NCBI GenBank assembly: GCA_020747015.1 | Contig: JAGTJM010000039.1 | Location: forward strand, 62,001 to 126,000 | From: Pyrenochaeta sp. MPI-SDFR-AT-0127 | Taxonomy: Eukaryota > Ascomycota > Dothideomycetes > Pleosporales > Cucurbitariaceae | Direction: 5' to 3' | Length of the DNA stretch: 64,000 bases | Part shown: piece by piece, positions 33,077-43,416 of the stretch | Position numbering within the stretch: the first letter of the stretch is position 1 | How the letters are laid out: every line of letters starts with the position of its first letter | Program-made: the position numbers and the translations under genes | Notes under the pieces: generated by a model | What the model was told of the DNA's origin: nothing | The model's database searches: none | The model's input: the letters and a program-made list of their open reading frames with translations, nothing else

Positions 33077-35139
33077 CTAAGAAAGCACAAATTCGTCATC
33101 GAATTTGCATTCATGACTTTGGAAAATGGCTCTTCGGTAAATGTATCCAACACCTGCGCGCTCCCAGCTTCCCGTCTTCGTCTTGTCAAGCATGAGAACT
33201 ATTAGCAAAGGCATCGCAATGTAACGCATCATCTCATTAGGATCGAGACTTGATTCCCACTCGTCTTGTGTTGGCTCATGTGCTTGGTTATACGCGACGG
33301 CGAATTCAATGTGTTGTGCAGAAGCCAAGCCTTCGAAGCGTGCAGCTTCCTTCAGTATCAGGAACTTTTGCTGTGTGCCAACCAAATCTTTCCGTACGTA
33401 TGGTAGCTGAATGTACCCACAAGCAGTGCCGTTTTTGTCGATCACCTTAAATTCAGCGAATGTAGGTGTGGCATCGCCTCTTTGGATGTCTGGCTGCCCG
33501 ATGTAGAAACTCGCGAGTATTGTCGGGAGCTTAAGGGTGTAATCACCAAATATGACAGATGACGAGTGCTTGGACTCGTCCTGAGATGGCTGTGCGTTTC
33601 CTTTGGGTAGGTAAGGCATCACGATTGCAGCGTTCCACCCACACCACGACCAGCTTGGGAATCCATGGCGACGACCAACCTTCGACATGGCGCTTTCGGT
33701 GAATCGCCAACAAAGCGCGTCCACAAGATGCTCCTCTGGTAGGCCAAAAACCATTCTGGTACCAAGCTGAGGGCCCAGTGCATTTAACACGCCTACGAAC
33801 GCGTTGAGAACGTCCTTATCGTCAGTCATTTCTCGTGTGCAAAATTTGTGTACGGTATTTCTGTACGCATTCATCGGCTCTTTGAAGTCTTCAATCGACA
33901 TGCCGCCTTCAAAGTTGCGCATTGATCGCACGTCAACCAGCTCGCCATCATTGTGGGCGCGAATGTCGTCACGAACTGTTGTAGTGGGGCATTGGAATAG
34001 CACGTAATTGTTGAAAAATATGATCCGTCGTCGTGCAAGAAGACGCTCCTGGTAGCTATTTCCTGTTAGTCGTGCATGGTAAGCTTAAAGTATAGTGTTC
34101 TTGCTTACGTCCAGGCGCGAGACTCATAGCAGGTCCCAGCTAGCGTTTCTTCTAAGTTTGTACTCTCCCTGCTATCAATCGATGGGCCAGCTTCACGGTC
34201 ATTTGGACGGATTCGCGGCAACCCGGCATCAGCGTTTGCCCCCGAACCGGCGATTATGACGGCCCAAGCATGTCTATAGATCTTGTGCATCAAGCTGATG
34301 GCGTTGTATCGATGCTGGTCTTGATCCTGAACGATGCAAAGTCGATCAACCCAGAGATACCGGCCACCAACCTTCCGTGTGAATTCAATCGCATCCTCAA
34401 CAGTACGTGAGAGTGATGTGACTCTTTTCAAGCTGTCCGGAAGACAGAGTTCGTTGACCGTAGCGGCAGTAAGCTTGAAGGCAGGGGTCCTACCCCACAC
34501 ATAGCTTAGTGCAAGATACTTTTCGTCGGTTCCGATTTCGACGAGTCGCATCTCGTTACAGTCGACCGCTAATGTTTTAATCGGAGCGTCTGGTTCATCG
34601 CTGCATCGATGTAGATCGCGACATGTTCCCAACCATCTCTCGATTAGGTCATAGTCCAGTGTGGCCAGCTTTTGGACGCTGTAACTTTCACGATTGGTAT
34701 CCTTGGTCTTCCAGTCTTGTGCTTTGGCCTGTACCTCCAAAGATTTATGGAACGGTGTCCATGTCTTCGCAGCTGTGACTTCTCTCCACTTATTCGTATT
34801 CTGTTCGTCGGCTTCATTTCTCCAGAGAGATGGCCAGCCTGGGTCACTGGGATCTGTGTGATCTGAAGAACTCGTGGCGTCGTATTCAGATACACCAGGT
34901 GGGGAAAATTCATGAAAGAAACGCTGTTGCTCAACGTATTGAGATTCCAAGTTTAGACTACGCTGTGGCCAAGATTCGGTATTGGAATTTGGGACTGGAG
35001 TACCGCTGAATAGCAACGCAAAGTGCTTGAAACGGCCATCTAGTCGCTCTGGAAAGAACATTTAGCAGGGGGGACACCAACATGCCCATTGTGATTTCTT
35101 ACGGCGCAATGCATCGTGCTCAGGAACCTTTTCTGCCAT
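33077..35139 (-). CDS. HET-domain (heterokaryon incompatibility) protein
   Basis: Seen: exons 35139-35103, 35048-34109 and 34055-33077; introns of 54 and 53 bp; 651 aa. The short first exon (MAEKVPEHDALR) is chosen because the next ATG (35061) sits directly after an in-frame stop and inside a good acceptor (TTTCCAG with a CTAAA branch). The HET domain starts near residue 200: YLALSYVWG, VEDAIEFTRKVGGRYLWVD, RLCIVQDQDQ, SLMHKIYRHAWAVIIAGSG. After the second intron comes TYQERLLARRRIIFF and later HGFPSWSWCGW. Two usual core residues vary: SYVWG is standard, but WVDRLCI carries Arg where most family members have Ser/Ala. Family knowledge: HET proteins drive incompatibility cell death. It appears intact and is more divergent than the HET gene at 20.8-23.5 kb. 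Confidence 0.9.
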
Positions 35140-36676
35140 TGGATGCACTGAAAACATCTTGGGCGATTTGGCTCAAGATGCTGCGACATGAAGGGTGGAC
35201 TGTGTAAACCATAATTGACGGTTTAGACAACTCGTAGAGTTGAAGAAAAAGATGGACATATACTTTACCCCGCCGTGTGTCTGACGACCGGTGAACGAAA
35301 GCGGGGTGTCTCTTGCATAGCATTAATTAAATCGCGATGGACATGGCCTTGACTTCAGCCGCAGTCTTCTTGAGAGCTGGAAGCCCCGCAGTACATGTGC
35401 TACCAGGAATGAGGTTGTCCAAGGGATTCATCGAATTGAGACTGCTCCATCAAAGAGAAGAGCATTCGCCGCACGTGATTGATGGAAAACATAGTCACTA
35501 CCAAACAAATGATTTTAAAATTTGTGACAAATTGTGTTCGGCAAAAATGTCATCATCAACGATAGTGAAAAGCTAGCCCCAGTTGCTCATTCTCAAACCT
35601 TCGCTGAGCATTGAAGCGCCCGACAGTTACCTAGCAGCACAGCCCCAAAAAGCAACCTAGAGGCACACACATGACATAAAAGAGATTCACGTATTGTCCC
35701 ATAGGATACTCGTGCTTTGCGCACTTGCCTCACGCTACTCAAATGTCGTCTTGGGCGTGTAATTTTATGCATGTTAATGTATGACAATGATCCATGATTG
35801 ATCACAAACCCTCGATAGGTGCCACAATCGTCAGTCTCATACGATTGATTGTATTTCTTGTTATTTCACTAAAGTTTTTCTGATGAGTCGAACAATGTGA
35901 GGAATCTAAAATCATTTCAGTTTCTTTGCTCGTCAAGATTTCCTTCCTAGTGCAGGACTCATAGACTATAGACTTTAATATAATTAGTCAAATGTGACGA
36001 TGAAGTGCTCAACGCCGCATTTAACTCTTAACTAGTAACTCATATGTCTCTATCTGTAGTTGCTATGTCCGTGTGCTCACATGCTCATATTCAAGCTTTT
36101 TCTTTGATATTTGTCCTGCTTTTTCATGCCCTGATGACCCTCACAGGTGACAAGGGTTGTTGGTGTACTCAACATATTCCATGGTTGACAAGTATTGATA
36201 GGACCAACCGAATGCTATTGTGTTTGATGATGCCCAAGCGCAAAACAATTGGCTAATCCATATATCATCCAGGTACTGCACCGAATATGTGTAATCATTT
36301 TCAAGAATAGTATTGGTAGAAACCAGAAGCTGCGATGACTCATTGTAAGGATGACCGTGCCTTGTACTTGATGCCCAGCAGGAAATGTTGAGAGCCAGTG
36401 CGTAGAGCCCGCCATGAGTGTGCCTATTTACACCCCTACTCACAGACTCTCGAGGCTCGCTCACAATTATATAATAAAGATTTTTTTATAACCACTACAA
36501 ATCACGAAAGATCAGCCTTTCGACTTGCCCTACTTAAAGGTTTAAGAAGACAAACTCTCTCCCTGGTTGAAAACGTTTACATTCCTAGAGCAAATATCGC
36601 TCTAAATCTCTCAGTGCGTTGTACAGCATGTATGAAGAAGTTAAGAATGCTAATATTAAGGGCGAAAGATTCCAGA
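35140..36676. other. AT-rich intergenic region, no gene seen
   Basis: About 1.5 kb upstream of the HET gene and of the 36677 gene. A frame in phase with the next gene opens at 36398 and could add N-terminal residues to it. Confidence 0.45.
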
Positions 36677-37662
36677 ATGCCGGTATATATCGTCCCGCAG
36701 AACCAAGATCCCCGTCGCTCAGTCCGGTCACATCAATCAGAGCCCTTCAGGTTTCGTTGCGAGCTGTTCCCTCCTCTCCCAAGTCGCAAAGAACTGGATC
36801 AGGCTTCCTTGGAAATACTCGTTAGCACACCTTGGCCATGTTATAGTTCACGTGTGCACCATTCATTTTCTGATCATGAAGAAAGTGAGTCAAATATAAT
36901 AGAGTTCTGCCCATGCAAAGCTAATGATGCACAGTCCAAAGCGAGATAACGAGCACTCTATCACCTCCTGAGTTTCATAGTTTCCTAAAACTTCCTTCGG
37001 AGCTTCGCCGAATGATTTGGATGCTCGGGTTGCAAACTGAGCTCAAGGAGGTCCTTGTACGCCACTTCGTAAACAAGAGGGATGATCCGAAGGATCCGAA
37101 GTATCTTCCTGCCTTCTGTTACTTGTCCAAGAAAATTATGGAAGAGATGGTCGCAATCTTCATCGTGGGTTCACAATTTACGGTGTGCTCGGTTCGAGAC
37201 AACGCATATATGTGGTCATTTCTAGAAGCCAATCCCGCTCGCTTTAAGCACTGCCGACAGCTGAACTTCGATTATTTCGGAAGATTTCCCGAGGAAATAC
37301 TTGTGAACCAAGACATCGAAATGGCTGTACGATGTAAAGGGCTGACCACAATCAAGCTCACCTTCCACGTGGACACACTGACATATTGGGTATCGGAAGG
37401 GAGCTATGAGGACGGTTTTACGAGGGCGCCCTATACTGCAGACAGACTTTTCGTGAGATATAGGCTCAAACGTCTTCTAGGCTGCAGGATGCTGAAGACT
37501 ATCATCATTGAGCATGCTGGATACTTCTCAGAGGAGGCCGAACATGTAGCAAGAGAGCTGGGCGAGCTTTTAAAGCTAGAATTCATGAATAAGGCTGAAA
37601 AGCAGATCGTTCAAGTCGAATGCACCCGTAGAGGTGGCCGTTTCTATGATAGCTGGAGTTAG
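36677..37662 (+). CDS. Conserved fungal protein of unknown function (F-box-like lead, 'LPSELRRMIW')
   Basis: Seen: exons 36677-36884 and 36935-37662 with a 50 bp intron (donor GTGAGT, CTAAT branch, acceptor CACAG); 311 aa. Just after the junction comes FLKLPSELRRMIW, the short F-box-like helix that opens a large fungal family. The family body follows: FCYLSKKIMEEMVAIFI, FGRFPEEILVNQDIEMAVRC, GLTTIKLTFHVDTLT, RYRLKRLLGCRMLKTIII. Family knowledge: such proteins are abundant in Dothideomycete genomes, often in lineage-specific regions, with no assigned function. The first exon has no recognised content and the start is uncertain: upstream in-frame ATGs lie at 36632, 36647 and 36398. I call the gene on the downstream family match and the clean splice. 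Confidence 0.7.
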
Positions 37663-38692
37663 AGAATCGAAAGGTCTTTTTTTTTCTCTAGAAGAGCTCT
37701 TCTAAACATTACTACTGCGTAAATAATGAGATGAAACCCTGTGTGAAGCTATTATCGTAGTATATTACACACTGTATCTGTTGAGCCCTGGTGAGCCTTT
37801 TGTAGCAGAAACCTGATATTCAAAGCGCCCTTTGAGCACATATATGTTTCTGGAATGGTCTGTAAATTTTGGTGGGTGTCGAGCTCAAAGTTCTCGTAAT
37901 GCTAGGAAATGACGACTAGATAGAATGAGAAGACGAAGCTGCCGTATTTGAAGCCTGAGTGCGAGTTGAAGATGTAGTCAACAACCTGACTGACGAGGAA
38001 GCGGCATTGCACTTTCCAAAGCCACCTTGGCAACTATGGCCGCTCTATACTACAGATCCACAGTATCCATATCTAAGATGTCTCATAAGTCTATGCGCCC
38101 ACTACATTTTGGTAGGGCATCTCCCTGTGAGCAACGACTACCCCACTGCGAACCAAGACATATGAAGCCACCAGTCGCACCCATGATATTACCGCAACGA
38201 GCATTTTTGAGATCTTGGCCGGGCAGCTACAGAAGGACGAGTGACCGTAGAGACTTTGGTCGTTGAAGTTTAAACTGTTGAACACGCATGCGTAGGAGTC
38301 GCTTGTGTTGTAACACCGTTGTTATCGTTTCTGCATATTCCAAAAGCTGTTGCATCCGATGCCGCAGTAGGCCGACGATGACCCACACCATCTGCATTTA
38401 AAGTTGATAAGCAAAATTAGTACAGCTGAAAGAGTACGTTCCCTTCTTAACACTCACTGTGAACAACAGTCACCAAAGACACTGTTTTCGCAAGTCCGAC
38501 CTCCAGCTGTGGAAGGAGGAGAGGCTGATGGCTATAAAAGGAGAAGACCCAACCTCCTCTATATAAGGCTGATACATAGTGAGTTAGCAAGGCAGCTTAT
38601 ACATACATGTGCTGGTGGTGATGGCTCGTGCGCTGGTGGAAGAAACTTTATTACTGTGACTGTACTTTCGGACATGCCGTAATAGTAGGCAA
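37663..38692. other. Convergent intergenic region, no gene seen
   Basis: About 1 kb, AT-rich. Short frames only. Confidence 0.45.
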
Positions 38693-39376
38693 CTAATCTC
38701 TGCTTTTCCAGGGCCTAGCTCTCCAACACCTCCACGTCACAATGAATGTGAGCAGGGCAAGAAAGGCGCTTGGAATACCAACTCCAAGAGCTATCTTATC
38801 GCTTTTACTAAGGAATTTGCTTGCCACATTCGCATCCCCCACTCCTGCTGCTGTCATTAGTGCTCAGCCTCCTGAAACATTCTCCATTAACCCTGGAGAA
38901 AATAAGCAGCGCAATTTGAACTTACTAGTGTCGCTGGTAGATACTGGACTTGTGCCTAAAGTATCCGATGCCGTTCTAGTTGCGAAAGCTGGCCTGCTGG
39001 AACTCCCACTCTTTTCCGTTGAGGTAGTTGCGGTGGCTGTTGGTATTGCGTTCTGCAAGCTGCTACCATCAAACCGACAGTATCCGTTATAGAGCGAGAG
39101 GCCGTTTGATAGGTCAACTGTTGCTCCTGAGCAGCGATAATCGATACAGCTCGTCAGAAACGAGGATGCAGAGCTACGTAGATCCTCACGGCAGAAGCAG
39201 GTGTCGTACCCAGGCTCACCGCATCCTATCACGTTCCAAACAACTGGACATGGGGTATTACATCGCCAACATTGTTTCAAGCATTCTCGTTGCCTCAAGT
39301 ACGCTGATTGGTCATATATGCTGATGGTTGGCTCCGCAAGCACTTTAGGAAACAAAAGTAGGAGAATCGTAAACAT
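38693..39376 (-). CDS. Secreted/surface cysteine-rich protein with C-terminal membrane anchor (CFEM-like)
   Basis: Seen: exons 39376-38926 and 38850-38693 with a 75 bp intron (donor GTAAGT, CTAAT branch, acceptor GACAG); 202 aa. Residues 1-14 are a signal peptide (MFTILLLLFPKVLA). A domain with ten cysteines follows at about 32-102 (RECLKQCWRCNTPC, DTCFC, SCIDYRCSG, YC). Next is a Ser/Thr-rich stalk (TATATTSTEKSGSSS), a single hydrophobic helix near residue 175 (IALGVGIPSAFLALLTFIV) and a short basic cytosolic tail (WRCWRARPWKSRD). Layout and Cys pattern resemble fungal CFEM-type extracellular proteins, but the exact CFEM spacing is not met, so the family is left open. Inference: a plasma-membrane surface protein facing the wall. 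The gene lies beside a MITE in gene-poor DNA. Confidence 0.75.
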
Positions 39377-39705
39377 GGTTTCGGTTCAGAACCTTCGGCT
39401 TTGGAGTAAGAAGACGTCGCACTGAAAGTGTTAACTTAACAGTGAGAATGATCGGGATATGAGGCACAAAGTTGTACTTGTGTACGACAATGTGTGTCGT
39501 CGTACAGAGGAGATGGCACAAGTCTCCGACTCTTTTATGAAGACAGCACGTAGACTGCTAAGCGGACTACTGCCCTTAGCAAATGGCGTGGGATAGGAGA
39601 ACATCAAATAGATACAGCCGAAAATAGGTATGTGTGGATAGAACCTTCTTAAATTCAAGTAGAGCGGGCAAAAGGTCAACCAGCCTCTTGAATTTTGATT
39701 TACCG
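39377..39705. other. Intergenic, no gene seen
   Basis: About 330 bp between the cysteine-rich protein start and the MITE. Nothing supported. Confidence 0.4.
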
Positions 39706-39709
39706 TATA

Positions 39710-40019
39710 AACTGGTTTAGACGCTCACCGGCGTATAGGGGAAAATCGTAGTCAGCGTAACTTATAGGGGGCGTATACCTAGCTGAGGAGTTTAGATAAG
39801 GGTTTACTTGGCACTCCCCTGTCGTAGCGTAACGTAGAAACACTAGGCATATAATAGTAACCCTAGGCTTAACAGTGCTACTTGAATGGTAACACTAGGC
39901 CTAGGTCAGGTAGCCTGTCTACCAAAAGAGGGGGGGGGGCGTATAGATAGGATAAGAAATAGTTTTCGAAAGAAACCACCAAGGGGGAGCGTATAAATCG
40001 GGAGGCGTCTAAACCAGGT
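39710..40019. mobile_element. MITE-like non-autonomous element with TIRs and TATA duplication
   Basis: Seen: the 13-mer CTGGTTTAGACGC (39712-39724) recurs as its exact inverted repeat at 40005-40017. With partly matching flanking bases the TIR is about 15 bp. TATA flanks both ends (39706-39709 and 40020-40023), which fits a target-site duplication. The 310 bp interior has no coding capacity but repeats the motif GGGGCGTATA with variants, and a run of G at 39928-39938. Inference: a miniature inverted-repeat element, perhaps Tc1/mariner-related (TA-containing target). Confidence 0.72.
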
Positions 40020-40023
40020 TATA

Positions 40024-41618
40024 GGGTATTTCTTGCGATACGGCGGTTAACGCCACCGCAGCTCAGCTCATCTTCAAGACTCAGGTGAGGCTGAATCCAG
40101 CAGCAATAAGCGAGCCTGAAACTTAATTATACGAAGAAACTTGTATCTCCTGAGGAAAACCCGAGCCTTAACACATCCCCAGAAATCCTCCCCGCCACCA
40201 AAATTACTAGTAGAAAAGTATAAGCCATATATACGATGTACTACTTACGATGGATGAATCCTAAGGCAAGCAAATATCTTCCCGAAGGGCAACTTCCAGA
40301 GGCTGAGGATTCAAATACAATGTGGTCTTGCCTTGAAGCACCCTTGCCAGCAAATACCGTAGGGCCTGCAGACGCACATCGCCTTAACGATGAACATGGC
40401 GATGGTCTTCTCGTAGCGAGTCCTCGACGGACGCAATTTTATCGTGACATGCATTAGTGCCGGTCCGGGTCTCTCCAATGACAATGAGAGTGTTACGATC
40501 CACCACTGGCCTTATCTGCAGGCGAGGTTGATGTGTAATTCCAGGCAAAGCCTAGTCGCCTGTGGCCTGGCCTTGTGGATATGCGTATAGCTAGCATTTC
40601 AATGCAGAAACCAAGCGTAAATCCAGGAGTTAGTTATTCCGTGTTGCAACAATCGACCAAGATACTACGAAGATAACTATCTGCCGCGAACAATTTTGTC
40701 ATTATTCCAGCCGTCAAATTGGAGCTAGCAGCTTTCTGCTCCCTCATATGTCGCCAGGTTTATCTAGTCACACACAACATCGGCTATTGCCGAGACTGAA
40801 AGTCAGTTGCGCTTGCAAGCTTGAGGCTCTTTCACAGAAGCGCATGGCTCTGGCGCCCGGTTGCAACATATTGCTCAAATTAGTTGCAGAAGGGGACTCG
40901 TGTAGTATGGTATTCCTTATGGAAATTTACTTAGCTGAAGTTGGCTGGTAGCAGCTAGTCGTTGGCTAAGACATTTTCCTCCATAGAGCTAAGATGGATT
41001 CCCAATGAGCCCCTCTTCAAGTATTAAACAAGGCTTGACAGAGACCTGGTTGGAGTGCATCCCGGCGGAAGACCTCGGTGTCATAGACGAATCTCTCGAA
41101 AGCGAATATCACTGGGGCAACTGGCAACGGCTTGCCCAGCAGCTCAAGACCTCACAACTCAGGCATTGAGGAATCCAAAAGATTCAGATGGACCAAAAGT
41201 CCAGGCCAAGAAACATGTCGTGCTAAGAATGCAGAGAGCCTGCGAGATAAACTCATAATGAGGAACCAAAGCAAACCTTAGAAGACTGCTGACGACATCT
41301 GGAAGGATGCCCAACGATGAGCAGCGCTAAAGAGTAAAGAAGAAAATTCAATCCTTCAGGAGCGACATCAAACTTGTGCAACACGGGTGCCCTGCCAGGA
41401 GGTGACTGTGCAGAACAAGTCAAAAAGTGAAAAAATTGCCTTAAATTCGAAATATTATTTGAATCTTAGAAAGAACTGTCTAATCAGACAGTCTGGCTTC
41501 TCCGTGATGGTAATATCGTACAGTGGGTATAGCGGTACACTAAGAGAGATGTAAATGAAGTTACAGAGAATGCGATCATGAGTGACGAACTCCCTGGCAT
41601 CCGTATGGAATCGGCAAA
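40024..41618. other. Gene-poor region, no gene seen
   Basis: About 1.6 kb downstream of the MITE. Only short frames such as a 73-codon plus-strand frame at 40236-40457. It may contain decayed repeat DNA, but I cannot name any. Confidence 0.4.
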
Positions 41619-43416
41619 TTAAACCTGGTTTTCCTGACGCTCCGCGGGCTCCAGAATGCCACCTGGCCGACCTGCCTGTTCAGCCTTGCTGAATGTCCTT
41701 CCACCAGTTCCCATATGCAGCCTATCTGTATCGACCAATCCATCTTTTTGCAATGATGAAGCGTCCCACTTCGCGCTCGTAATTGGATTGACATGCAAAA
41801 CATACATCGTATCAATTTCTTCAAGCGATCGACCCTTCGTTTCGATCATGAAGAAGTAGACGATGAAGAAAAGTACGACAAGTGAGACGGCAAACACCAG
41901 GCCATAGAAGTAGTCGATCTGATCTGTGATCATAGTTGAGAAGAAGGAGATGAGGAAGTTGAAGAGCCAGTTGGTAGCGGTGGCGAGGGCCATGCAAGTG
42001 GCTCGGTAACGACTTGGGTAAAATTCTCCAACGATAGCCCATACAAGTGGGCCCCAGGTGGTCGCGAAGGCTGCAATGAATAAACAAGTAAAGACGATCA
42101 TGATATTGCCAGCTTGTGGGGTGCTCAGTGGGTTCACATGGTCCAGTTGGTAATGACCGACGAAGGAGTAGATGAATAGGCAAGCAGCCATCCAAGCAGC
42201 ACCTCCCATCATAGCCTTGCGACGACCAACGTTCTCAACCATCCAAAGGCCGAAGATCGTTGCGGCAACGTTGACGGTACCAAGAATGATGGATGTAACG
42301 TACGAGTTACTAAGGCCAGTAGCAGCGAAGATGGTAGTGCCATAGTAAAAGAAGTAGTTTGCTCCAGTGAGTTGTTGACCAGCCTGGAGGGCCATTCCAA
42401 GTAGCGTACGGTAAAGCATGCGCGGTCCGGTGAAGATCTCGTGCCACGGGTGTTCACCACCCGCAGCTTCAGCCTCAAGCTTTTCCTGGATTTCGGCGAT
42501 TTCATTGTCGATAAAAGCGCTATGTGGGTCGACACCATTTAGGCGGGCCATATTCTTGCGAGCATCCTCTACATTGCCTTTGCGATATGCGTAGCGGGGC
42601 GACTCCGGCAAGAGCAGGATAGAGCTGCCCAATAGAATGGCCCAGAGAGCAGAGAGACCGTTGGGGATCCGCCACTGCGCGCTGTTGGAATAACCCCCCT
42701 CTGTGCCGTAATTGACCATATAGGCGGTCCAGATACCAAGTGTGATGAATAGTTGGTAAGAGCTGACTGTAGCGCCACGAATGCGCTTGGGAATCGACTC
42801 GGACTGATACATGGGAACGACAGTCGAGAGCGCACCTATCCCGAGGCCAGCAACCATACGTCCCATAGCAAATTGGACCCATACATTTTTGCTAGTTATC
42901 TCGATAATAACGCCGATGATATAGAAGAATGCAGAACCGGATATTGTGAGTCGTCGACCGAAGGTATCTGCTAATGGTGCGGAGCCTAAGCACCCGATCA
43001 AGGTACCGATACTGCTAAGGTGTTAGAAAAGTCATCAAAGATTGCTAAGAATGCTTACGCAAGGAGGCCGACGATAGCGCCTTGTCGAACTGCAGAGAAT
43101 GATCCATTCTCGCCGAATCTCTGCTTAAAGTCGGACATTGCAAGGAAGCCTATTGAATGATGAGTACTTCACGAAACCGAAGGGGGAATAAAGTATACAC
43201 ACCAGAGATCTGACCAGATTCATAGCCGAACATAAAGCCACCAATACTTGCAACAGCACCGAGGACAACTGCGATCGCGGGCACACGGCCGCGAGGCTCG
43301 ACATTTGTGGCTGGCACAACATGAGAGTTTCCCCGGCGAGGGGTGTCGGCAGGAGTGGTGCTTTCTGGTGTTCCTTTCCCAAGGGGTTCTTCAGCGGTCT
43401 TGCGGAAAAAACCCAT
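41619..43416 (-). CDS. MFS sugar transporter (hexose/pentose type)
   Basis: Seen: exons 43416-43203, 43149-43059 and 43011-41619; introns of 53 and 47 bp; 565 aa. Sugar-porter motifs in order: GGFMFGYESGQISG (first helix), DTFGRRLTI, PMYQSESIPKRIRG, LLPESPRYAYRKG, QAGQQLTGANYFFYYG (central sugar-binding helix 7), VENVGRRKAM and MIETKGRSLEEID. Twelve hydrophobic helices can be followed. The N-terminus is a 43-residue hydrophilic lead and the C-terminal ~65 residues are cytosolic. Family knowledge: this is a plasma-membrane proton-coupled or facilitative monosaccharide carrier; glucose versus xylose or arabinose cannot be told. The ATG at 43416 has a good context (CAAAATGGG). It lies at the edge of a group of cell-wall and aromatic catabolic genes. 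Confidence 0.93.

Noticed and set aside
35061..35061. Start codon of the second HET gene at 35061
   Set aside because: An in-frame stop directly precedes it and it lies inside a good splice acceptor; the upstream exon at 35139-35103 joins in phase.
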